A stretch of 64,000 nucleotides of DNA from Polytrichum commune (lineage: Eukaryota; Streptophyta; Polytrichopsida; Polytrichales; Polytrichaceae), in contig OX485804.1 of the NCBI GenBank assembly GCA_950295325.1, positions 62,588,533 through 62,652,532 on the forward strand. The letters run 5' to 3'. Within the stretch, counting starts at the first letter, position 1. Each line of letters starts with the position of its first letter. Positions 10,611-22,328 of the stretch are shown here, piece by piece. The position numbers and the translations under genes are program-made. The notes beneath the pieces are model-generated. The model worked only from the letters and a program-made list of their open reading frames with translations, was not told the origin of the DNA and ran no database searches.

Positions 10611-11719
10611 AGATAGCTTCCCTCCCCTCACATGAGCTCGTAACACAACAAAATAATGACCACTTCCCAACATGCTTAGAGTACTTCCCATTGCAGATGA
10701 ACGAAGTTGAGTGGGTTAAATGTAGAGTAGAAATCATCCATCAATCTAGAAGTTGTTTCTTGGATGCAAAATGGAAGCAACAAACAACCATAAATCATTT
10801 AGGGAGCACCAACCACGCACATAATTCACTGGCCGTGCCCATTTTGGGCCCAACTGTTTTGTCTCGGAACCCTAAGTTGGAAATAGAATTGGCATTGTTA
10901 AGGGACCACGATTAGGAATGCTAAATGCATGGATGTTGGGCATTAGAATGTGGGACATGATGAGGTTGATGCGTTTAATATCACATTAGAGTTATCCGTA
11001 AAGTCCCTCGGAGAGAGGGAGGAAGGAAACCGTGGGTTCGATCCTTCTATGAGAAAACTTTCCATTGACCCTAAAAATTCTAGAGCGTATTGTGGTTTGG
11101 TTAGATCATCTAAAAAGTAAGAATTCTAGAACTTAATTTTAAGTCAAAAAATGGCATCTCGTGAAGTTAAGGGTTAAGAGCTCGTTGGCTCCTTGTGTAT
11201 CGGAGCATGTTTTGAAAGTTGGGTGAAACTCTTGAGAAGTCTTCTTTCCACTTCTCAAACTTTGAGAAATAAAAACTAGAATCTAAATTAGGGTATGTGC
11301 ATGGGACCGTCGTTCTAAATCCTATGCAATGCTAGCTTGGCCCACCCAGCCTAGCAGGACAAATTAGGAAACCTAATTTTAATAGCCTAACACCACTCCT
11401 TGTGTATGATAATTTAAAGCATTAAGAAAACATGGATGACTTTGTGTTAATTCTCGTAAACTTGAAGTTTGGGACTAAATCCATGGTTTCATCCGCCTCA
11501 CTTTACAAACAACTCTATCATATGAAAATGAAATCACCAAAAATTTGCCTCCAAGTTTCATTAAAAACAAATTTTCATACACGCTCTACTTTGTGAGTCT
11601 AGTAGAATGTTTAACATGGGATACGGGATGGAAAGCAAGAATGTTATGCAAATCAACCCCTTCTCCTAGTGAGTGTAGGAGTTGCGCCCTCAACATTGGC
11701 AACAATCTACCCTCTCTTA

Positions 11720-12109
11720 GGGTTGGTTCTCACATGGTCTCAAGTACCAAGTCCCAAGTCACTTGAGGTCAATTTATGCAATGTCAGCCGTTGAGAGCAT
11801 GGAAGTTGGGACTTACCACTTCACATGAGATCCCAAGTCCTAAGTCCCAAGCATGACATGGATGTATACATGGTGTCATTTTTGGGAGGTGAGGCTCATG
11901 AATTGTGTTGAGAGTTGGGTCGAGCAAAAAACTAGACCCAACTCTTAACAAAAGTCTTGTGAATAGTTTTGCATAAAATAATCAAGATCCGACTTTAAAG
12001 ATGATTAACCATATTTTAATGGTGTCTCGAGACTCAAAAGTTGGGACTTCGCCTCCATGTTGGGACTTGCTGACTTGAGTGGGACTTGGGACCCCATGTG
12101 AACTGGCCC
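11720..12109. mobile_element. Tourist-like (PIF/Harbinger) MITE, copy 1
   Basis: A 390-bp element starts GGGTTGGTTCTCACATGG and ends CCCCATGTGAACTGGCCC, so the ends are inverted repeats. It is flanked by TTA on both sides, the 3-bp target duplication typical of PIF/Harbinger elements. It is similar along its whole length to the element at 50631-51019. There is no transposase inside, so it is non-autonomous. Confidence 0.85.
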
Positions 12110-13750
12110 TTACTCCCAATACTCAACCCCCTCTTCTTTCTTGCTTTCTTTCTTTGAATGTTTTTAGTGAAGCTTCTAAATATTTTGCAATCAAAATACA
12201 ACAATTGGAACATGCATTTAAATGATCAAAGATTATGCATATAACTTTCTTTGAGGATATCAAGCCACAATCCCCCCCCCCCCCTCTCCTCCAACCCCCT
12301 TATCTATAGTGCACCCTCCTACATGTGAGAAACACTTCAACGAATTAATGACCTTTTCCTCCAAAAGACGGGATACGAGGACAAATCAAAGCAAGCTTGG
12401 AGCTTAAAATGCTTAAACACCATACAAGTGTAGAACCTATCCCAAACCTCGGACCTTGGCCCAAAAATGTTCACAAAAAATGGATTTCAACCCCTTTAAC
12501 GAATTGCCTTTCAAGAAAGTTAAAATCCATAAATAAAATCTTATTATAATTTGCTTATGAGGGCCCAAATCTTGCCATTTTTGGGCCTTCAACACATGCA
12601 CTAAGTAAAATGTTACATTTGTGATTTCAAAACCATTTTATCATATCAAAACAATATCAACAAAAATAGGATGTTATTGGATTTCTCTACTCCATGTCAA
12701 CAAGAGTCTCTTACACTAAAACATAAAGAAACTGGCTTGCTTTGGCATTAAAATGTAATATATGTCAATACTACATGGCCATATAACAATTGGAGTTGTC
12801 TACAAGAGTAGGGAACACTTCCCACATTGGGAGGCAAGGGAGCGGTGGCCATACCATTTGCGATCATTTATCAAGGCCAACTTGTCCTCAAAATGTTTGT
12901 GTTTGAACTGTGTAGGAATAACAATGACAATGTTGCAGGGTACTATTGATGTCAACAATCGTAGCAATGGAACTATCTCTCAAGGGATTCTGAATTTTTT
13001 TACCAAGGTTTATTCATTGATTTTGTTGTGTTTGATTGAAGTTTATAAATTTTAATTATATACTGCAACTCCAATTTAAGTCATAAATCCCAAATATTCA
13101 CACAAGAAAGACACTTTAACTCTTCAAAGAAATAAAGAAGATTATTTTGCATAGTAATTGTTCTCAAATGCCTCAAACCTTGAGATACATGTTATGTACA
13201 TAGATATAAAGGGTGAGATTTTTTATTTGAGCAAAGCAAATATGTGGATGATCTTCAAGCTTGCATACATAAATTGTTGTTGCATCCTCATGGCATGTGG
13301 TATATCGAGTCGAGGGCATGAGGTGAACAAAGGCTAAGTGTGCCATGAACGGAAGGATGGTAGCCTTTTTGGATCCTTTTTGGCTTCTTCCTTGGCTATA
13401 ACCCTACTCTTGTATACAATTTGCAAGCCTTCTAGGTGCTTCTAAATTCCATTAACAACAATTTAGGCTTTGGGCCTTGGATTCATGGTACTAACCTAAA
13501 AAACACTTATGGCATATGTGCACGTTTTATTGACCTTGAATGTGCACTTTGGGTTCTAAGACCAATGTCTTCCTCTTGCCCCTACTCCTTTGCATATGGG
13601 AAGCAGTTTTGCTTTATAAAATTATGACAACAAATCATCTTTGGGCCCTCCTTAGAGCCGGTTGAATCAAGAGTAGTTGGTGGAAATGAGTTTTGCATGG
13701 GGTTGTGGTATGATTTGGATGTAGGGCAATAAAAAACAAATAAAAAACAT

Positions 13751-13782
<32 letters not shown>

Positions 13783-13864
13783 TAGTGATGGTCAACCTAT
13801 TTTGCAAAAACCCCATTACCATACTCATGCCCTTTTATTGGATAAGGAGGGCCCAAGGCCCATG

Positions 13865-14030
13865 CATACCATTATTCATATTCATAACAATGTTACGTGG
13901 GACTAACAATATTTTATATAATATTCTCAAATATTCCCTATATTCAGACGGATGTGGGTAATAGTCAAGAATATTCCGTGGAATGTTGCCAGTCCCACAA
14001 AACATTGTTATGGATTTGAATAATGTTATG
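13865..14030. mobile_element. Palindromic-ended MITE family, copy 1
   Basis: The left end (CATTATTCATATTCATAACA...GTGGGACT) is inverted relative to the right end (AGTCCCACAAAACATTGTTATGGATTTGAATAATG region). It has the same ends and internal motifs (GAATATTCCGTGGAAT, CAGACGGATGTG) as the copies at 18948-19083 and 19257-19415. Confidence 0.8.
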
Positions 14031-17000
14031 TGAAAATTCAACCGACCTCATGGTTTAGGTTCAAGCTTTCATGGCTACTAGTACCCTTTAAACATGCACA
14101 TTCGTTTATCAAATCAATATCCTCCCACCCATTCAAGCATGATGAAACAAATTTTAGGGTTGTGGGGCTGATTGAGTTGAAGGCGTGCTATGGAAGCGGG
14201 CATTGCATACTACCTGCAATAACACACTATGGGTTTTGAAAAAATCATATCTCTTCTCCAACCTAGGTGCTATAAACCCTTCGTACATTTTGTTTTCTTT
14301 CCAACAACCACATATGTCACCTCACTTTGGTTATTATATGTGAATGCATGTGTAAACACTAGCTTGAACATGTGTTGTCCTAGCTTGTTGCAATTGTGCA
14401 TACGGATTAATATCATGAATGAATCCATCCCATGCATCTATGCCAACCATATGCCCACGCTGTTGTGACTTGCTATATGCATGCATGCTCCCATGACTTG
14501 CCACTACGTCTTCATGGAACGCTTTAAGATTTTTTTAAATTTTAATTAAAAGAATTCCCAGGTCCACCCAACCATTGATGACAATTGGTATATTTATTTA
14601 GGATTTATGATTTTTATTTTCAAATATATATTCTCATTCATAATTGGGTATTGAGACCGTTTATAAGTTGTTTATTTGAATATTGACATGTGCCCTACGT
14701 GTTCACTTCGAGATATCATGTACATAATAACATGATTCAGATAACATGTTTCCTGATATTATTCTATATGAACTCAAATGAAATAATTTAGGGGTAAAAC
14801 AACCGTTTAAAAGAGATGGGGGTTTCAAGTCAAACCAAAGATATGTTATGAAATATAAGATCCAAGGCCTCCTCCTTTAGCTCAAGCAAATGAGTAATTC
14901 CAATTGTGTGCACTAACAAAATATCAAAACATCCAACCACTATCTTCCTCACGGTTGCACAAATCCAAACACATAATTTCACAAAGTGATGATACAAAGA
15001 GGAAGACTTAACAATTATATTGCAAGCTGCAACGATAATTATTTTTTCCTAGACACACAATCATAGGCAGTTTACAATTAGTATTGAGCAAGTTAATAGA
15101 ATTGGTGACACTAACTACATTATCTAGTGTAGTACCACTCTCCCATGACAAAGATATTCAACATTAGGAATTACAAAAGGGGATCTATGTCATGACAAAA
15201 GTGAAGTATTCTCATGCCACATGGCTCAAATGCAAATTTGTGATTACACTAATTCAAAGGAAAAATCCTTCTGAAGAAGACTCCTCTTTAATATGTGTGC
15301 ACACAACCACCTTCCATTCTCAAGGTGATGCGGTGACTAACCTACTTTGGGAGTCATTATGAGCAACTAACTGACGTTTTTTCTTCTCTTTCTTGTGTGC
15401 ACACCAAATTTGAAGCCAACTCAACCCATACCCAACCCATCCCCCTCTTTAGTTTAACTTTAGTCCATAAAATTGTACGTGTATAGAACATTTATAACTT
15501 GAAATGGACGTCTCTAGAACATTTGGAAATTCAAATGTACGTGTATAGAAGATGCCCAAATATGATGGTTGAAAATTAAATAATTGAGCTCTTCATAGTT
15601 CATCCTAAAGGCCATAAACCGACTTTGACTATAGGTCGTCAATGGAATTAAATTGTCCTTCTTTGTTCTATTGCCCATGTCATGTTGCCACCTTAGCTCC
15701 ACCACTCCCCACCGTGCCTACCTTTTGTGTGATATACCCGGACTAAAAGATTTAATGTTGGATTATGCAAGAAAGAAAGACTATGTATAACATACTCTTA
15801 ATGAATAAATCAAGTTGGAATTAGACAAATCCAATTAGAAGAATGGTGATTGGATTAAGTTGGAATTAGACAATTCCACCTAGTGGATCAATGATCGGGG
15901 AGAACCGATAGTTAGTTACAAATGAACCATTAAAGTTTGAGAAATAACCGGTTGAAGTTCAAGACTTCATGATAATTAACGTTTACTTTAGATGAATTTA
16001 TGGAATATAACTCAAATTAATATATAAAAACCGAAGGACGTCAACATGTAACCGATAGGACTTGCAAACACTAGGATCTCAACCGATTATGCCCAAAAAT
16101 CTCCTTGATCACTATAGTGGATTGTGATTGAGCAAAAAATAGAAGATAGAGCCGTAAATAGAAAACTTTCACAATATAAGAAGTACAAAGTCAAAAGAAT
16201 GGTTTGGCATAAAGGGAGCTTGGGGGAGGAGAAAGGATCTTTTGTCTCCCCTATGGTCGGATGATTCGAGCTCGTAGCAATCACAATATTGTGATTAAGT
16301 TGTAAAGCTTTGGTAATGTACAAGGTTTGAAAATTCTCAACATTGGTGTCTCATATGCACTCATGCTTGTATTCTTCTTGTGTGAAAGAGGAAGATGACA
16401 TTTTCCACTTGTAATCCCCCACCATTCCACACTAGTTTCCTCTTTCTTTTGTCACATGTTTTTTTCAAGGAAGAATTTTTGGCATGTGACCTTTTTTCTT
16501 TGGAAAGCTAGTTGGACATGTGTCCATCTTTACAGACTCCCTCCACCACCACCACCACCACCAAATAGCTTTGTTGTATACAAGGTAGGTATACCCATTT
16601 CCAATAACTTAAGCAATTTTGCATAAGTGTTGTACATGTGTGATAATGGGGTGATTATTTAGATGCCTTTAAATTGATATTTGAATGTTTAAGAAAAGCA
16701 AATCACAAATTTATTTTGAAGTATTGCAGGTACAACAAATTTTCAAAGGCAAGATCCTTTCCCAACCCATATTCATAGCACATGTCAACATGTTTATGAT
16801 AAATGATAGATGAAAACTTTAGTATAATTAGTGTCATTTTTAAGGAACTGAAATATGTGCCCTTTTAACTTGCTTTTTCCCATCACGCTAAAGTCATGAA
16901 CGGCTATAACTCCTTCCTCACTTGATCACTACCTATTTCCATCATTCCAAATTAGAAGATGACAAGTACACATGTGGAACTTCACGGCTTTAGGGAATTC

Positions 17001-18947
17001 TATGTATTGACCTTTAATTTCCTAAGGCTATGATAGGGTTTTTTTTAAGTGCATTTCACTCAATGTTGTTTGTGGAATTTTCATAGAGAAATTTCGAGGT
17101 TGAAGTGGGATACATGGGAGATATATATGTAGGAATTTGAAACATGGGAATTGAACTATTTGTGTGTGTGGGGGGGGGGGGGGGAGATGGGGTAGAAATA
17201 CTATATAGATCTTCAAATACATGACATTTGAATAAAGGTGCACGCGTAAAAATGGAATGTTTTACCCCCAAATAAAGAACCTTTGACCATTCAAATTCAT
17301 CTAGAAAATGAATGAAATGCTTGTGTGATGTACTAAATGAGAACAACCCAATATTTGAGCACCTCCACAAATTCTCATGCCCATATGTGCCAGAATGGGC
17401 TAGTTGCAACTACAATATATGAATTGTCTTATATTTTTTAATTACATATGTGCAAAGAATTTCTTAAAAACTAGAATGTGTCCAAAGGTCAAATGGAACG
17501 GTAGATGTGAACATGAAGGACATATTTACATGACATCAAAAAACATTTCACTTCTATCAAAATTAACACCATCGATGTTCATGCAAAGTTTGCATTTGAG
17601 TGGCAACCATTGATGGGAATCAACATCCTCACAAAGCTCCCAACACAACATAAACATGATCACTTCTCATTTTAGCAACTTCTTGCACACTCTACTCATC
17701 TCCAAGTTGCATGGGTTATGTGTCTATGGATAGATATCCATGTTGGCTTGATGTTCATAGTATTTTTGATTGCGGATGAATGAGGTAGGAGGGGTAATAA
17801 TAGGGCATAAATCATCCATCAACTATAAAATGGTTGTTGGGAAGTTAGGAGTTAAGATTGGGGCGGTTATTGGAAATTGATTTGTATTTCCTCTCACATA
17901 CTTCATATTTTAGTACACTTGCTCATCTAGAAGGCCCAACAAATACATACATTCATCATACATCTTTCAAGCACTTGTGTTGGATTCCTCCTACAACAAC
18001 ATTATGATGTTGAGTTCATCTTTGTAGTTTGCTAACCATGTTCATTAACCCATTATTGCCCTGGGTGCATTCAATGAACTTGCAATTTTCATACCACCCG
18101 TGATGTCAAGGGTGCTTGAGCTCACTATATATCAAGTAGAAGCCAACTCCACAATGAAGGCGTGGGAACAAAAATATCATCATTCCAACCAAATTTGAAA
18201 AGATTGAATGGCGCAAGGTTGAGATTATTAAGTGGGGTGGCTTAGTGAAAATCTTGTTTTCTAAAATTGGATGACGTTATGGATGTACATCCTCAATTAA
18301 AATATACACACATGTGCAAACTTGGAAAACATACATGTGAGAACTTCAAAAGTGAAGTTCATATGCATGTTATAAAGGTGGTCAACGTTCATTGCCTAAA
18401 TGATGGGTGTCTCACATATTGAACTTAAATGTCATCTTTGGAGCATGTTCGCTTTAGGTTGTTGCCCTTAACTATTGGAGATAGTTGATTTGTACAAAGG
18501 GTAACACCCATAGGAGAAAAAAGAAAGACTTGCCTCCTCACTCAAATCTTATTGACCTTCTACGAGGATTGAATTCACCTAGGAGCATCGTTTCCTTCAT
18601 ATAAAACCAAAATCTAACAAGACTTGCATCTATCTTTTTTTGACCGTCTAAGAATCATCATGCCAAGTGGGAGACCCGGATGATGATGTGAGGTGGCGAT
18701 TTAGAACACTCTCATGGCAAAAGATGACCCCTTGGATCACTGGGGCCAACAAAAGGTTAAAAAAGGTTGATGAGGGCGCATACAATTAATGGAAAATTAT
18801 GAGATCATTGTACAAATTAAAGGATATAGTAGTATTATTTATATAATATCATATATTTTGTTGTGGGGCACATATGCTATGTGTAACCCCTTCAATATAT
18901 TGTTGAATACCTATATTAAAACTATTATGTTTACAAATTTTACCTCC

Positions 18948-19083
18948 CATAACATTATTTAGATCCATAATAATGTTATGTGGGACTGCCAATATTCCAT
19001 GGAATATTTCCCAATATTTCCCACATTCATATTGAATGTTGTAAATCCCGCATAACATTGTTATGGATCTGAATAATGTTATG
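18948..19083. mobile_element. Palindromic-ended MITE family, copy 2
   Basis: The ends are CATAACATTATTTAGATCCA and its near reverse complement, finishing GAATAATGTTATG. At 136 bp this is the shortest and cleanest copy. No target duplication is clear. Confidence 0.82.
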
Positions 19084-19256
19084 CCAATGAGTTATAAAGA
19101 TCCTACGTTTTAAGATGAAGGTTTTGAAATATGCACTCACAGTGACCTCCTCTCAAGGGCACATATACAGTTATGGTAAAGTGATTTCATGGGAAATCCA
19201 AAAATCATTTCATGAGTTACCTCAAAATATTTTCTGGGCACCCTTGAGAAAAGGTA

Positions 19257-19415
19257 CCATAAAACATGATTCATATCCATAACAATGTTTTGTGGGATTG
19301 ACAATATTCCACAAAACATTCCCCTCATTCAGACGAATGTGAAGAATATCCGAGAATATTCCATGGAATATTGTCAGTCCCGGAGAACATCGTTATGGAT
19401 CTTAATAATGTTATG
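19257..19415. mobile_element. Palindromic-ended MITE family, copy 3
   Basis: The left part (TTCATATCCATAACAATG) mirrors the right part (CATCGTTATGGATCTTAATA, ending ATGTTATG). The internal ATTCCATGGAATATT and CAGACGAATGTG match the other copies. It lies only about 170 bp from copy 2. Confidence 0.8.
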
Positions 19416-19796
19416 CCATGTCCGACCTTCCCACTATAAAAATCCGTACATGGTGAGAAATTTGGGTAGTCTCATGGAATATAACAATAAAGTAAAATAG
19501 CCATAGGGTACTCTAGGATCATGGACGTATGTCCCTTCTCATGAGCATGTTCATATGAGCTTACTCATGAAATATTATTACTCATTCTAGATGAAGTATG
19601 TTTTAGATCATTATCTTAAAAAACAACAACAAGTAACCTTAACCCTTAAATGTTTACTTGGGGCTCAAATCAATGGTAAGTAAATTTTATCAAATTGCAT
19701 TGACCTTTTGGTACGTTAGGCACTATAACAATTGGAATGTGTGGCAAATTTGTTTTTAGAATTTCTCAAGCCTCCGTATTTGTTAAAGTGCATACT

Positions 19797-20013
19797 ACAC
19801 TGATCATCCCAATTACCACATGTCACTATTTGGAGTTACACAATGCTATAACTATTTATTGAGAATTTAATATTTTATGGAGCAAAGTTATTTGTGTTCT
19901 TTAATTTTGAATTTTTTTAGTCTCTTGTTAGTCAAAATTGAACTTTGTGGAAGACATTCTTTCACTGCGTAATTCCGAATAGTAACACACAATGATTGGG
20001 ATAATCAATGTAG
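19797..20013. mobile_element. MITE with about 45-bp terminal inverted repeats
   Basis: The left arm has ATCATCCCAATTACCACATG then TCACTATTTGGAGTTAC. The right arm carries the inverted version: GTAATTCCGAATAGTAACAC then AATGATTGGGATAATC. The inner part resembles the element at 61071-61311 (CTATTTGGAACCACGCAATGC), so it is probably a divergent member of that group. Confidence 0.65.
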
Positions 20014-21074
20014 TTGGGTTTTGGCATCTTGTTCACAAACGTGGTTCTTGGCCAGGGGATAAATGTATATCTTCCTCTATAAAAATAATTTCTTCACCAT
20101 CAATTTTGTGAACTTCTTTCATATTATGTGGGCCACATCTAACGTTGGGATATGCAATATGTGCATATGAAGAACTTGCCCAAAACAAAGGGATTTGCTT
20201 TGACAATGTACAATTTGAAAACCAAGGCTTGTGGAAAGACTACAATATCAAACGTTTATATGTTTTGAAATTTCATAAGCTTTCCAATGGTATATTTCCC
20301 AGTTTAATTGGTGCCCACAATATATGTAACTTGATAAGAAGCAAACATGAAGAATCTCACATTGGGACACCTTATCACTCATTGCCTATTACATCTCACA
20401 TGCAAATACTTGGAGATGATGATTGTTTTAAGTTACAAGTCATCTACATAGCCTAAACATCTGCATGGTTGAATTTGAAAATTTCTTATTGGATGTGAAG
20501 GTAAAACCCATCAAAGTTTAGGTTTTGACACATGGGCCTTATGAGGTTATTTGAGAGGGACTAATGGGTAGGCATTCAGGGGTTAAACACCTCCATAGTA
20601 TTGCTTTGAGAACCAAAATGGACCTTTGGAATGTCATTGTGTGTGTGTGATGAAAATATGCCACTTTATTTTAAAACACTTTGGTCTTAATCCCTAAGCA
20701 TCTAAGAGGGCATGTTTGGACCTCGTTGTGCACATAAACATGTATTTGAACTAGATATATACTTCCTTTTTTAGTCAACAATGAAAAACGACCCTATCTA
20801 ATACTAACTCATTCTTCTTGTGCACTTTTCAAATTGGTTGAATACCTCAACACTTGATATTGAATGTTTGGGTTAAAATACAAACATGAATGTCACATGT
20901 GAATATATTTGTGTTTTTTTAAACATAAGATCAAAACCCAAAGATATGAAGAAAGATGATTAAGACTTGGTGAAGCTTGTAGAAATTGTTTACATGGCCA
21001 CATACATTGAGCCCCTTGGTCCTTTAAGGGTCATTGTGCTTAATTCGATACCGTTGAATTTTGGCCTTGGACCC

Positions 21075-21093
21075 TAATGTAAACCGCCCCTAA
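21075..21093. mobile_element. Solitary Tourist-like terminus
   Basis: TGTAAACCGCCCC followed by TAA matches the right end of the element at 59271-59715. No matching left end was found nearby, so this is a fragment or a highly decayed copy. Confidence 0.45.
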
Positions 21094-21232
21094 TCGACGC
21101 CCACCTTAGTTTACGTGGTAAGCATATGCCCTCTAAAAAAACACAATTGGAACAAATCCACAAAAGAAGGAAAGAATAGAAGCTATGGAAGAGCCTAGAG
21201 GGGAACCACCTAGCCTAGGGTTTGGGGCTCTC

Positions 21233-21248
21233 TAAACCCTAAACCCTA
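21233..21248 (+). promoter_or_regulatory. Telo-box motif upstream of the importin gene
   Basis: Two adjacent copies of AAACCCTA lie about 1.1 kb before the importin start codon. Telo-boxes are common near transcription starts of plant housekeeping genes, so this may mark the promoter; the start site itself was not identified. Confidence 0.4.
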
Positions 21249-21984
21249 GAAGCTTTGAAGCTCTGTTCGCCATAGCCAGAAATCCTTCATTTTCTCTCTA
21301 CCTTCAACTCCCGATTGGAAACCACCCCTACAAAGCACGATCTGTGTGACTCCTCATTTGTACTCGTAGATCGGTATACACAAGCGATTTCAATCCATGC
21401 GGTAGTATTCTTACCCGGGATTTATAGATTTTCTAGGAGCTCAATCTACATTTGCAGGCTTGGCGTGACTGTTTGAATCGAATCGAATCAAATCAATCAT
21501 CACAATGCGATCCATCAGACGAATGACACGAATTGCGCAATTTCAATGTATGTGTCTGATTTTTCTTGCACCTCGAAGAGTAGCGTTGTGATCGGTTCCA
21601 TGACTGCATTGATATGTTTTTTCCAGCACAGGGCAGATTTGAGTAGGTTTTGTTTTTCTCTTTGTCCATTTGATTGCTTCCAGGAAGTTGAGCTCGTTTT
21701 AGGGTTCGATTGTAGTCAATCACCCCCCAGAATGAGTCCCTTGATGCACATGAATCGGTCAAACCATAGCTTTCGTTAAGGGACGATTGTAATCGTCGAT
21801 GGTGTATAGTAGACTGTAGCAACAGTGCATACTGCGCTAGTGATTATTTTGTGACCTAATTTAAGAGATTTCGTTTTGTTAATAAAATTCTGAAGAGTCG
21901 GCTGTACCACTCATTGTAGTTCGCCCTTTAAGATTGTCAAAGTGAGTGTTTCAGCAGATTTCCGCGTCTTGATGCTCTTGAATT

Positions 21985-22240
21985 TTTATCTCCTTACGCA
22001 TTATAAGCCTTCTTTTAGAATTCTAAATGTGTTTTTAAGCTAATCAAGAGCCTCATGCTGCTTGTCATTCTTGGGACAACATTGAGAGCCCTCCATGGTC
22101 CTTAGCTCTCATTTCATATCAACTGTGCTCGAAGTAATACATCTTTGAGCCAAATATGACGAAGCATGGGAGGTAAAATTGTAAGCAATTCTTAAAGGCT
22201 GTATCAGGAGCTGAGTGGAAAACCTCAGCTAACCATGAAC
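21985..22240 (+). repeat. Direct duplication flanking importin exon 1, upstream copy
   Basis: This segment matches 22533-22778. Shared blocks include TAAGCTAATCAAGAGCCTCA, TTGTCATTCTTGGGA, CATGGTCCTTAG and CAAATATGACGAAGCAT. It ends about 90 bp before the coding start and is probably 5' UTR or promoter. Confidence 0.85.
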
Positions 22241-22328
22241 ATATGGTGGATTTTGATTTTGTGCAGAGGTGATTGATTGGGCATGAGATACTTGCATTAT
22301 AAGTTAAATCTCGCTGTTGCAAGACACG

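Larger units (their letters stand above)
10420..21170. other. Gene-free, AT-rich intergenic DNA
   Basis: No convincing coding exon was found. ORFs are short and without family features; the longest, at 20145-20456 (+, 103 codons), is not recognised. The stretch holds the MITEs listed separately and simple repeats: poly-C at 12272-12284, TA dinucleotides at about 13750-13779, CCA triplets at 16543-16563 and GT plus poly-G at 17162-17184. A pair of short direct repeats (AAGTTGGAATTAGACAA) lies near 15812 and 15858. Confidence 0.7.

Noticed and set aside
10481-10915. 144-codon plus-strand ORF
   Set aside because: Its N-terminal part is a translated GCTCAY minisatellite and the remainder has no recognisable motif.
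17056-17409. 117-codon minus-strand ORF with a Pro-rich run
   Set aside because: The Pro run comes from the GT/poly-G simple repeat at 17162-17184.
21240-21250. Interstitial telomere array
   Set aside because: There are only two AAACCCTA units, better read as a promoter telo-box.
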